NCBI RefSeq assembly: GCF_042140245.1 | Contig: NZ_CP159483.1 | Span: 434,001-498,000, forward strand | Source of the DNA: MH13 sp042140245 | Lineage (GTDB): Bacteria > Pseudomonadota > Alphaproteobacteria > Rhizobiales > MH13 | Length of the DNA stretch: 64,000 bases | Reading direction: 5' to 3' | Part shown: piece after piece, positions 15,268 through 23,358 of the stretch | Layout: every line of letters starts with the position of its first letter | Numbering within the stretch: position 1 is the stretch's first letter | The notes under the pieces: generated by a model | What the model saw: only the letters and a program-made list of their open reading frames with translations | What the model was told of the DNA's origin: nothing | The model's database searches: none | Translations under genes and position numbers: made by a program

Positions 15268-16242
15268 TTGATGACCTCTTCTTTTTTCACTCCCTACAGC
15301 GATGCCCACGGTGCAGAGGCAGCCATCAACCCCTTTGATCCGGCGTTGGTGCTGCCAGAAACCGAGGCATTGAATGCCAAGATCTTGGAGATGTTCGCTG
15401 AGCTTCCGGACAGCTGGTCGGTCCCGCCACATATGATCCGCAAGGCACGAGCCAAAGGTGATGGGCCCTTCCCGCTGGAGCCAAAACTCGATCATGCCCG
15501 CTGGGAAGAGCATGAAGGTGTGCGCCTTCGGATTCTCGAACCACAGACGCGTGATACACGCGGCATCTTCTTGCACATCCATGGCGGCGGCTGGGTGTTT
15601 GGCCAAGCTGACTTTCATGACCCGATGCTGGCCCGGATTGCCGAGGCAACAGGTCTTGCCGCCATCAGTGTCGACTACCGCCTTGCGCCAGAGCACCCCT
15701 TTCCCGCAGGACCAAGCGACTGCTTGACGGCAGCCAGCTTTGCCTATGCGCAAGGCGGGCCGGTGTTCTTGGGCGGCGAGTCCGCTGGCGCGCACCTGTC
15801 TCTGCTGACCGCGCTTTCCATGCGCGATGCAGGCATCGAGACGTCTGGCTTGGTGCTGACCGCTGGTTGCTACGACCTAACCTTTACACCGTCGGTACGC
15901 GGCTGGGGTTCGCAGAAACTGATCCTCAACACGCGCGATATTGAGATGTTTGTGCACCACTGTGTTCCAGGCTTCATGGACACGCGGGCGCCGACTGTGT
16001 CTCCGCTTTACGCTCATTTGGATGGGCTCCCGCCCTGTTTCTTAAGCGTTGGAACAAACGATCCATTGGTCGACGATAGCCTGTTTCTGCATCAGCGCCT
16101 GCTTGCAGCCAGTGTGCGCAGTGACCTTGCCATCGCGCCGGGAGGCTGCCACGTGTTTCAAGCTTTCGACTTGCAAATCGCCCGCGAGGCGGAAGCTGCC
16201 ACACACAGTTTCCTCAACCGGGTTCTGGACAACGACCTATGA
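15268..16242 (+). CDS. Alpha/beta hydrolase, hormone-sensitive-lipase type esterase
   Basis: The product has 324 residues (ATG 15268 or 15271). It has the HSL-family oxyanion motif HIHGGGWVFG and the nucleophile motif GGESAGAH with its catalytic Ser. A late Asp in VGTNDPLVDDS and a His in GGCHVFQAF complete the triad. It should hydrolyse carboxyl esters of small acyl compounds in the cytoplasm. The stop overlaps the start of the next gene (ATGA), a thioesterase-like protein, so the two probably act on related acyl substrates. The natural substrate cannot be read. Confidence 0.88.
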   Translation: MMTSSFFTPYSDAHGAEAAINPFDPALVLPETEALNAKILEMFAELPDSWSVPPHMIRKARAKGDGPFPLEPKLDHARWEEHEGVRLRILEPQTRDTRGIFLHIHGGGWVFGQADFHDPMLARIAEATGLAAISVDYRLAPEHPFPAGPSDCLTAASFAYAQGGPVFLGGESAGAHLSLLTALSMRDAGIETSGLVLTAGCYDLTFTPSVRGWGSQKLILNTRDIEMFVHHCVPGFMDTRAPTVSPLYAHLDGLPPCFLSVGTNDPLVDDSLFLHQRLLAASVRSDLAIAPGGCHVFQAFDLQIAREAEAATHSFLNRVLDNDL

Positions 16243-17117
16243 TCGGCCCTCTTGAAACTATCCGCGACACAGCCAACAGCTGGGAGTGCGATGAGAACGA
16301 CCATATCAATGTGAAGTCGTACGCGGCGCGCTTTGATATCGCCGTGCGTAACTTTCTGGTGGAAGCTGGCTGGCAGGTGCCGCACCGCATTGGTCGTTTG
16401 ATCCGCTACCATGCTGAGCTACGCGGCGGTGAGCCAGTGCACGGAACGACAGGCATGGTTGCGCTCGAGAATGGGCAAGTCGCGCTGGAGCATCACCTGT
16501 TTGCAAGCCAGCGCCCTGGAACACCGCTTAGCGCCACAGCGCTAGACGTCTTGCCGGATGTTTCACGGGATGATCTGTCGGCCTTCAATCTGCCTGCGCC
16601 ACGCGAACAGGTCCTACCTAAGGCAGGTGATCTGGCCTTTGTCACCATGATCGATGTGACCACGCTCGCCAGTTTAGCAACCACCTATCGCGGGGTTCTC
16701 CCAACGACAGCCTTTGGTGCACAGGCTGAAAGCGCCAATGGGGCAATGCTGCGAGATGAGCACCTTGTGGGTATGATTTCCGATGCTGCGACTCACGCTT
16801 GGGCGCTGGCTGGAGCTGACGATGCTTGGCTGCGCACACGCGGATGGGGGCGTGCTGCTGTGCAGCTTCAGCTTTCCTATGGCGCACGCCCGACGGCTGG
16901 CGATGTGGTCGTTATCAAGACCGGCCTACGAGCCCGCTCGACCAAAACCATCAGCTATCGCCATCACGTGGTGAATGTGATGACCGAGGAACTGATCGCG
17001 ATTGCGGATATCACATCTTTGATGCTCAATCTGGAGACGCGGCGGGCCATGCCATGGCCAGACGAGAAGCTTGACGCGCTCGATGCGCAGATCAGAGCGT
17101 TTGAAGGGGCCTACTGA
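16239..17117 (+). CDS. Thioesterase-family protein (double hot-dog)
   Basis: The product has 292 residues, about twice a single hot-dog domain. The first half carries the 4HBT-like motif ECDENDHINVKSYAARFD, in which the Asp and the DHxN pattern resemble the catalytic loop of 4-hydroxybenzoyl-CoA thioesterases. The second half (about 145-280) repeats the fold with weaker motifs. It would hydrolyse an acyl-CoA or act as a related acyl-binding protein. It starts inside the stop of the esterase gene, so the two are coupled. A similar domain is fused to carnitine dehydrogenases in some bacteria, which is an alternative clue to substrate. Confidence 0.75.
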   Translation: MIGPLETIRDTANSWECDENDHINVKSYAARFDIAVRNFLVEAGWQVPHRIGRLIRYHAELRGGEPVHGTTGMVALENGQVALEHHLFASQRPGTPLSATALDVLPDVSRDDLSAFNLPAPREQVLPKAGDLAFVTMIDVTTLASLATTYRGVLPTTAFGAQAESANGAMLRDEHLVGMISDAATHAWALAGADDAWLRTRGWGRAAVQLQLSYGARPTAGDVVVIKTGLRARSTKTISYRHHVVNVMTEELIAIADITSLMLNLETRRAMPWPDEKLDALDAQIRAFEGAY

Positions 17118-17584
17118 GCGCGCTCAGACTGTAGGTCGTTGCGCAGATCCTCAACCATGCCGAAGAACCGGCGCATGACCTCTTCAGCTGTGTCCATTAC
17201 CGCATCCAGCTCTTCATCCGTCGGCAAATCAAGGCGCTCACGCACGCTGTCTGGATCGGGTACAAGCGACAAGTCTCGCCCGTCGTAACCGAGGGCATCG
17301 CGGGCAATGGCAAGTTCCTCTTCCAACCTATCGACTTCAGCATCGAGCCGGTTGATTTCAGCCTCATACGCCAGACGATCATCAGCGGTCAGTCGGCAAA
17401 CCCAGCCATTTTGCGTTTCATTGCACTCGCTGATGTCGCCCGTTTGACGATCAATGCGCAATACGCCCTCTTCCAGCTCAACAATATGGTATTGGTCGCC
17501 ATCAATGGGACTGTTGGCTTGCTGCGCGAGCACGGGCATTACCATCGCGCTGGCAGACAGAAAGAGAGCGAGGGGCAGGCGCAT
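17111..17584 (-). CDS. Exported protein with coiled coil, unknown function
   Basis: The product has 157 residues. A signal peptide is clear (MRLPLALFLSASAMVMPVLA, cut after Ala-Gln). The mature part has a small N-terminal segment with a Cys pair (ECNETQNGWVCR) likely to form a disulphide, then a Leu/Glu-rich coiled coil (YEAEINRLDAEVDRLEEELA) and an acidic C-terminus. I do not recognise a family with certainty. It overlaps the convergent thioesterase gene by seven bases at the stop codons. Confidence 0.7.
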   Translation of the reverse strand: MRLPLALFLSASAMVMPVLAQQANSPIDGDQYHIVELEEGVLRIDRQTGDISECNETQNGWVCRLTADDRLAYEAEINRLDAEVDRLEEELAIARDALGYDGRDLSLVPDPDSVRERLDLPTDEELDAVMDTAEEVMRRFFGMVEDLRNDLQSERAQ

Positions 17585-17654
17585 GTCAGTATCCCTTGGT
17601 GGTCAGCGGGGTTGATCCCTTTACTTTCATAGCCTGAGGGCAAAGGTATGACCA

Positions 17655-20204
17655 TTGCCCATACAAGTTCGGTGCTCCTTGAACGTCCAATCCATCCTTC
17701 CGGTCCCCGAGCTTCCACCAGCCTTTTCTGCTTGGTTTGAGGAAAAGGGGTGGGCCCCGCGTGAGCATCAGTTGGCGCTTTTGGCACGTGCGGATGCCAA
17801 GCGTGACACGTTGTTGATTGCACCAACTGGCGCTGGCAAAACCTTGGCAGGGTTCTTGCCATCCCTGGTTGATTTGGCAGGACGAAAAACCGTCCGGCGC
17901 ACCAACCGACCTGGCGGTTTGCACACCCTCTACATCTCGCCGCTGAAGGCCTTGGCGGTGGACGTTGCACGCAACCTCACCACGCCTGCTGAGGAGATGG
18001 GTCTGCCGATCCGTATTGAAACGCGCACCGGCGACACACCTGCAGCACGGCGACAAAGGCAAAAACGCAACCCGCCGGACATTCTGCTCACCACGCCGGA
18101 GCAACTTGCGTTGCTGCTTTCACATGTCGACGCTGACCGTATGTTTGGCGGTGTGAAGCGGGTGATTTTCGATGAACTGCATGCGCTGGTGACCTCTAAG
18201 CGCGGTGACTTGCTTGCCCTTGGCCTGGCACGGCTGCGCAAACATGCGCCCGATCTTGTCGCAACCGGCCTATCAGCGACAGTGGCTGACCCTGATGCAT
18301 TGGCCGGATGGCTTGCCCCGCAAAACACCGAAGAGCCTGACAGGGCTGACATTGTTACGGTCGCTGGTGGCGCGCAGCCTGACATCACCATTTTGGAAAG
18401 CGAAGAACGCCTGCCTTGGGCTGGGCACATGGCCCGTTATGCCTTCCCGCAGGTGCTAGAGGCGATTGCCGCCCATGGCACGACGCTGGTGTTCGTCAAC
18501 ACCCGGGCGCAAGCCGAGCTGGTGTTTCGCGAGCTTTGGTCAATCAATGAAGACTCTCTGCCAATCGCCCTGCACCATGGTTCGCTGGATGTGGGGCAGC
18601 GGCGAAAGGTGGAAGAGGCCATGGCCAAGAACGCGCTGCGCGCGGTGGTCGCTACGTCCACCCTCGATCTTGGGATCGATTGGGGCGATGTGGATCTTGT
18701 GATCCATGTCGGTGCCCCCAAAGGCGCCAGCCGGTTGGCGCAGCGCATCGGCCGTTCCAACCACCGGATGGATGAGCCTTCCAAGGCGATCCTGGTACCT
18801 GCCAACCGTTTTGAGGTTCTCGAATGCCGAGCGGCGCTTAATGCCAACTATGATCGTGCCCAGGACACACCGCCAATCCGCGATGGTGCGCTGGACGTGC
18901 TTGCCCAACACGTGCTTGGCATGGCCTGCTCAGATGCCTTTGCTATCCAGGACCTCTATGATGAGGTTCGCTCGGCCTATCCTTATCGGTTGCTCACCCA
19001 CGAAAGCTTTGAGCGCGTGGTGCAGTTTGTTGCGACCGGTGGCTACGCTCTGAAAACCTATGAGCGCTATGCCCGCATCCGCCAACGCAAGGATGGGTTG
19101 TGGCGCGTGGCCAATCCTGATGTGGCGCAGCAATACCGCCTGAATGTTGGCACGATCATCGAGATGCCCGTGCTCACAGTGCGTTTGGTCTCGGCCAAAC
19201 AGGCCGCCCAGCGATCCTCAAACGCGCTGCGCGGCGGGCGCATCCTCGGCCAGGTGGAAGAGTATTTTTTGGAAACTTTGGTGCCCGGCGACAGCTTTCT
19301 ATTTGGCGGGGAGGTGGTGAAGTTCGAAGGCATTCGCGAGCAAGATGCCTTGGTTTCGCGTACCGAATCGGGAGAACCGAAAATCCCTTCGTACGCAGGC
19401 GGTAAGTTTCCGCTTTCCACCTATCTGGCCGATGAGGTGCGCCGCATGCTCGCCAACCCTGAGAGCTGGGACGATCTGCCCGATCAAGTGGGCGACTGGC
19501 TGCGCATGCAGCGCGATAAGTCATCGCTGCCTGGTCGCGATGGACTTCTGGTGGAAACATTTCCGCGTGGCAACCGACATTACATGGTGTGTTACCCGTT
19601 CGAGGGGCGCCTCGCCCACCAGACCCTCGGCATGCTGCTCACCCGGCGCATGGAGCGCGCACGGGCCAAACCGTTGGGCTTTGTTGCAACCGACTATGTG
19701 CTCGGCGTCTGGGGTTTGGCGGATTTTGGCCAAAAGATCGCTGATGGGTCGATGCCGTTGGGTGAACTTTTCGCACAATCCATGCTGGGTGATGATCTGG
19801 AAGAGTGGATGGGCGAAAGCTACCTCCTCAAGCGAACCTTCCGTGCCTGCGCGTTGATCTCAGGCCTCATCGAACGCCGTCATCCAGGGCAGGAAAAATC
19901 CGGCCGGCAAATGACCGTCTCCTCAGATCTCATCTACGATGTCCTTCGGCAGCACGAGCCTGACCATGTTTTGATGCAATCGACTTGGGCCGATGCGGCG
20001 TCCGGGCTGCTCGACATCGCCCGTGTCGGCTCTATGCTGGCGCGAATCGAAGGCCGAATCACCCATCAGCGGCTTGATCGCATTTCTCCGCTCGCCGTAC
20101 CGGTGATGTTGGAGATCGGCAAAGAGCCGGTGTTTGGCGAGGCTCGTGATCAAGTGCTTGAGGATGCTGAAAGCCTTATCGAAGAAGCGATGAGCGCGTC
20201 TTAA
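17655..20204 (+). CDS. Ligase-associated DNA damage response DEXH-box helicase (Lhr family)
   Basis: The product has about 849 residues. No ATG fits; TTG 17655 or TTG 17679 are the possible starts, and the family-like sequence begins near LPPAFSAWFEEKGWAPREHQ. Motifs: Walker A APTGAGKT (residues 57-64), DELH from Asp173, motif III LSATVAD, motif V TSTLDLGIDWGDVDLVI and motif VI QRIGRSNHR, followed by the long Lhr winged-helix and C-terminal core. This is the short bacterial Lhr form encoded with PdeM, an MBL-fold exonuclease and an ATP-dependent ligase. PdeM follows 28 bases downstream; the other two partners are at 30.8-33.5 kb. Confidence 0.93.
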   Translation: MPIQVRCSLNVQSILPVPELPPAFSAWFEEKGWAPREHQLALLARADAKRDTLLIAPTGAGKTLAGFLPSLVDLAGRKTVRRTNRPGGLHTLYISPLKALAVDVARNLTTPAEEMGLPIRIETRTGDTPAARRQRQKRNPPDILLTTPEQLALLLSHVDADRMFGGVKRVIFDELHALVTSKRGDLLALGLARLRKHAPDLVATGLSATVADPDALAGWLAPQNTEEPDRADIVTVAGGAQPDITILESEERLPWAGHMARYAFPQVLEAIAAHGTTLVFVNTRAQAELVFRELWSINEDSLPIALHHGSLDVGQRRKVEEAMAKNALRAVVATSTLDLGIDWGDVDLVIHVGAPKGASRLAQRIGRSNHRMDEPSKAILVPANRFEVLECRAALNANYDRAQDTPPIRDGALDVLAQHVLGMACSDAFAIQDLYDEVRSAYPYRLLTHESFERVVQFVATGGYALKTYERYARIRQRKDGLWRVANPDVAQQYRLNVGTIIEMPVLTVRLVSAKQAAQRSSNALRGGRILGQVEEYFLETLVPGDSFLFGGEVVKFEGIREQDALVSRTESGEPKIPSYAGGKFPLSTYLADEVRRMLANPESWDDLPDQVGDWLRMQRDKSSLPGRDGLLVETFPRGNRHYMVCYPFEGRLAHQTLGMLLTRRMERARAKPLGFVATDYVLGVWGLADFGQKIADGSMPLGELFAQSMLGDDLEEWMGESYLLKRTFRACALISGLIERRHPGQEKSGRQMTVSSDLIYDVLRQHEPDHVLMQSTWADAASGLLDIARVGSMLARIEGRITHQRLDRISPLAVPVMLEIGKEPVFGEARDQVLEDAESLIEEAMSAS

Positions 20205-20232
20205 GCGGCGAAAAAAGGACGGAAATCCACCT

Positions 20233-20970
20233 GTGTCTGCCTGGCTAAGCCAAAGCATTACAACGCGTGATGAAGAGACCAGTGCGCCCGTCGCCCTGGC
20301 GGGCGAAGCGTTGGTGGCAGATAAGTGCGGTGCGCTTTACTGGCCCGATGAAGCCACGTTGGTGGTGGCGGATCTGCACTTGGAGAAAGGTTCGTCCTTC
20401 GCCCGGTTCCGAAACCATTTGCCGCCTTATGACACCGCCGCCACGCTACGCCAGCTTGGGCGGGTCATTGAGGCCTATCAACCCACCCGGTTGATCGCAC
20501 TTGGCGACAGTGTGCATGATCGCTCGGCCTGGGATCGGTTGGGAGAGCCCGACCGCGACACACTCATCTCTCTGTGCCAACGCGTTGAGGATTGGATTTG
20601 GATTGCTGGCAATCATGATCCAGAACCGCCCACGGGCGTTCCAGGGCGCAGCGCGCAAGAGCTTGCTATTGGATCACTGATCTTTCGTCATGAACCTGGT
20701 GGAGATTTGGCCGGCGGTCAGGCCGAAGTAGCTGGACACTTGCATCCAGCTGCCCGGGTAATCGGCAAAGGTGGGTCAACGCGCCGTCCAGCTTTTGCCC
20801 ATGATGGGCAGCGGCTCATTTTGCCTGCGTTCGGCGCCTATGCAGGCGGGCTTTGTCTTTCAGCTGAGCCGTTTCGCTTGTTGTTTAGGAAGTCAGCCAT
20901 GCGGGCATCGGTTTGCGGTCGCACGCGTATGTTCACCGTGCCCGGCAACCGCATCTTGGGTTGGCGCTGA
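20233..20970 (+). CDS. pdeM: Ligase-associated DNA damage response endonuclease
   Basis: The product has 245 residues from GTG 20233. It has the calcineurin-type metallophosphoesterase motifs in order: VVADLHLEKG, ALGDSVHD, WIAGNHDPEPP, FRHEPGG and AGHLHPAARV, which bind two metal ions. PdeM proteins are nucleases or phosphodiesterases linked to DNA repair and are encoded beside the Lhr-type helicase, as here. The FARFRNHLPPYDTAATL and LPAFGAYAGGL segments are typical of the family. It is probably cotranscribed with the helicase gene. Confidence 0.93.
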   Translation: MSAWLSQSITTRDEETSAPVALAGEALVADKCGALYWPDEATLVVADLHLEKGSSFARFRNHLPPYDTAATLRQLGRVIEAYQPTRLIALGDSVHDRSAWDRLGEPDRDTLISLCQRVEDWIWIAGNHDPEPPTGVPGRSAQELAIGSLIFRHEPGGDLAGGQAEVAGHLHPAARVIGKGGSTRRPAFAHDGQRLILPAFGAYAGGLCLSAEPFRLLFRKSAMRASVCGRTRMFTVPGNRILGWR

Positions 20971-20980
20971 CCCTTGCCGA

Positions 20981-21445
20981 TCAAACGATCGTCAGCACGG
21001 CCATCACACTCAACAGCGAGCACACAAGCGCCGTTAGCATAGTGCGCAAATGGCCGAACCAGGGTGGCGCGCCATCATCCTCAGCATCGCCAACATCCCA
21101 GGCTCCCTGCGCAGCAAAGGATACCGCAAGCATCACAAGCGCTGGAAAGGCTGGCAGCAGCACCGCCACCCAGCCAATGAGTGATGGGATAACTGAAAGC
21201 GCAAAGCGTGCATCACGTGTTTCCGGGTTGGAAAGCAACAGGCCCATGCCCCAGCGCACGCCACCCAAGAACGATAGAATAACGGCGCCATACGCCACCG
21301 TGGCGCGCAATGCCAAGTCAGCACTGACGATCCAAATGCCACCGGACGCGTAGGCGACCAAGCCAAACACAAAAGGCAGTGCTCCGGTCAATCCCAGCCA
21401 GAGCGGCATTTTGGGCACGGTTTTAAGGGCGGTCAGCACGCGCAT
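20981..21445 (-). CDS. DUF3429-family membrane protein
   Basis: The product has 154 residues with about five hydrophobic helices. The pattern PLWLGLTGALPFVFGLVA, then YGAVILSFLGGVRWG, is the hallmark of DUF3429 proteins, which are inner-membrane proteins of unknown function. It is convergent with pdeM, with ten bases between the stops, and lies 21 bases downstream of the TIGR02186 gene, so it may be the last gene of the TauE/SafE unit. Confidence 0.8.
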   Translation of the reverse strand: MRVLTALKTVPKMPLWLGLTGALPFVFGLVAYASGGIWIVSADLALRATVAYGAVILSFLGGVRWGMGLLLSNPETRDARFALSVIPSLIGWVAVLLPAFPALVMLAVSFAAQGAWDVGDAEDDGAPPWFGHLRTMLTALVCSLLSVMAVLTIV

Positions 21446-21466
21446 GAGGCATCCTTTGAACTGTGT

Positions 21467-22276
21467 TTACGACCGGCGGAAAACCACCGACCCCAACCAA
21501 CCGGTTAGCAGTGCCAGCAAAACCGCCAGTCCGCCATACATGAGCTGATCTTGCTGCGACATGCGGAAGATGAACTGCTCAAATCCTGTCTTGCGCACCA
21601 GAATGCCCACCCGTTCTTCCGCGAGCAAGACGCCGCCAGAAAAGAGGTAGACATTGACGTCAAAAAGCCCAAGCGGCACATCAGCTGGAAAGGTTGCCCG
21701 CGCGCGAAAGAGGGTGTTGTCAATCACCGCCACCGCGTCTGGGTCTTCCTGATAAATCTGCTCTTGGCGTTGCAAGCGTAAGAACGCGCGCTCAAACACC
21801 CGATCGCCGAGCCTGGTGTCCTGCGTGTCTTCAACGACGACACCCTCTTCATCCACTTCCGCGGGCGCCTCTTCGGCCACGGGGAGAACATGGTCGATGC
21901 CAATCTGGAATCGTCGCAGAAGCGAGGAGTGCGCGATCTCAGCAACCGGACGATTGGAAAGCACTGTGTAGGCGCTTGGCACGTCTTCAAACGTTCGGGA
22001 ACTGCGGTTTACCCAGACCCCCAAGAAACGCTCTTTCAGGCGGGTCACGCGGTCGGTTTGTGGGCCGGTGACGGTAACCACCACGTCATAGTCAGATGCT
22101 CTGGGCACAGTGGAGGCATCGCGGCGCACAGCACCAAAAACCGTGATAGCCGAACCGGTGAAGTTTGAGGTGATGTCAACCGTGCGCTCAGACAGGGTGA
22201 CGATGAGCGACTCCGCGCGGGCGCTTCCAATGACGCAGAGCGCAAACAGTCCGACAAGGATGAGGCGTTTGATCAT
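21467..22276 (-). CDS. TIGR02186-type membrane-anchored exported protein
   Basis: The product has 269 residues. It has a signal peptide (MIKRLILVGLFALCVIGSARA), a periplasmic region with the segment ITVFGAVRRDASTVPRASDYDVVVTVTGP, and one C-terminal membrane helix (YGGLAVLLALLTGWLGSVVF). I recall this as the TIGR02186 family, typically encoded next to a TauE/SafE permease, as here. Its start overlaps the stop of that permease gene (ATGA), so the two are translated together and probably form one membrane system. The function is unknown. Confidence 0.8.
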   Translation of the reverse strand: MIKRLILVGLFALCVIGSARAESLIVTLSERTVDITSNFTGSAITVFGAVRRDASTVPRASDYDVVVTVTGPQTDRVTRLKERFLGVWVNRSSRTFEDVPSAYTVLSNRPVAEIAHSSLLRRFQIGIDHVLPVAEEAPAEVDEEGVVVEDTQDTRLGDRVFERAFLRLQRQEQIYQEDPDAVAVIDNTLFRARATFPADVPLGLFDVNVYLFSGGVLLAEERVGILVRKTGFEQFIFRMSQQDQLMYGGLAVLLALLTGWLGSVVFRRS

Positions 22277-23193
22277 CCGCCCAATCCCGTCACAGAGAAG
22301 AGTTCGGTGGGTTCGATGGCCAAATCAAACAGAAACCGTGCTCCAACCGCTAGGATGAGCAAGGCAAGCAGAAGGCGCAATTGCTCGCCTTTGAGCTTCT
22401 GGCCGGCTGACGCGCCAAACTGCGCGCCCAGAACGCCGCCAACCATCAGGATAAGCCCCAAGATGATATCGACCGAACCCGTGGTCAGCGCGTGCAGGAT
22501 TGTGGCAACCGCCATGGTCACCAAAATCTGCAACAGCGAAGTACCAATCACCACATTGCCCGGAACCCGAAGCAGGTAGATCAGCGCAGGCACCATGATG
22601 AAGCCACCACCAATGCCAAGAATGGCACCAGCGAAACCAATGAGCAGCCCAAGAGTGATGACCGGAATAACGGAGATGTAGAGACGCGACTTCTTGAACG
22701 CCGTCTTCAATGGCAGGCCGTGCACCCAGGTGTGTTGGCCCGGCTTGCGCGTGGAAACCGCCTTGCCCCTCGCGCCACGCCACACCGAACGGGCACTTTC
22801 AAAAAACATCATCCCGCCAATCGTGCCCAAAAACAGCATGTAAGAGACGGAGATGATGAGGTCGAGCTGGCCGAGGGCCCGCAGAATAGAAAACAGCCAG
22901 ACGCCGAGTGACGATCCAATGATGCCGCCGCAGAGCAAGATGGTGGCGAGCTTGAAATCAACGCCGCCCTTGCGCCAATAACTCAAAACACCGGAGGTGG
23001 ATGAGGCCACCACCTGGCTGGTCACGGTTGCTACCGCCACGGAAGGCGGAATGCCGGAAAAGATGAGAAGCGGCGTAAGAAGAAAGCCGCCGCCAACACC
23101 AAAAAGCCCCGAGACAAAGCCCACCGCACCGCCCATGCCCAAAATGAGGAACACGTTGACGGCCAGTTCGGCGATGGGCAGATAAATCTGCAT
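22273..23193 (-). CDS. TauE/SafE (TSUP) family anion permease
   Basis: The product has 306 residues and about eight membrane helices. The two TSUP repeats are visible: VGFVSGLFGVGGGFLLTPLLIFSGIP near the N-terminus and IGFAGAILGIGGGFIMVPALIYLLRVP in the second half. Members export sulfite, sulfoacetate or related organic anions across the inner membrane. It leads a unit with the TIGR02186 gene. An imperfect 18-base inverted repeat at 23261-23278 lies upstream. The substrate cannot be told from sequence. Confidence 0.88.
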   Translation of the reverse strand: MQIYLPIAELAVNVFLILGMGGAVGFVSGLFGVGGGFLLTPLLIFSGIPPSVAVATVTSQVVASSTSGVLSYWRKGGVDFKLATILLCGGIIGSSLGVWLFSILRALGQLDLIISVSYMLFLGTIGGMMFFESARSVWRGARGKAVSTRKPGQHTWVHGLPLKTAFKKSRLYISVIPVITLGLLIGFAGAILGIGGGFIMVPALIYLLRVPGNVVIGTSLLQILVTMAVATILHALTTGSVDIILGLILMVGGVLGAQFGASAGQKLKGEQLRLLLALLILAVGARFLFDLAIEPTELFSVTGLGG

Positions 23194-23260
23194 GGGACGA
23201 GGCGACTTTCAGGCAGAACAGCGTTGAAACCAGCGCTGTGCCTATTCAGTAGCGCAGTCT

Positions 23261-23278
23261 GGTTCTTAGTCTAAGACC
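23261..23278. promoter_or_regulatory. Candidate operator upstream of the TauE/SafE gene
   Basis: An 18-base imperfect inverted repeat has core CTTAG-T-CTAAG and flanking GGT and ACC arms. It lies 68 bases before the permease start in a 165-base gap. A regulator is not identified. Confidence 0.3.
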
Positions 23279-23358
23279 ATTGCATTGCCTAAGGGTCAAT
23301 CAAAGCCTTGGAAAGATAGGGCCAACCTTCGACTAAAGGTGGGTACGAGATAGACCTG

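Noticed and set aside
15088..15795. Minus-strand 235-codon open frame opposite the esterase gene
   Set aside because: It overlaps the HGGGW and GESAG coding part of a clear esterase and shows no motif.
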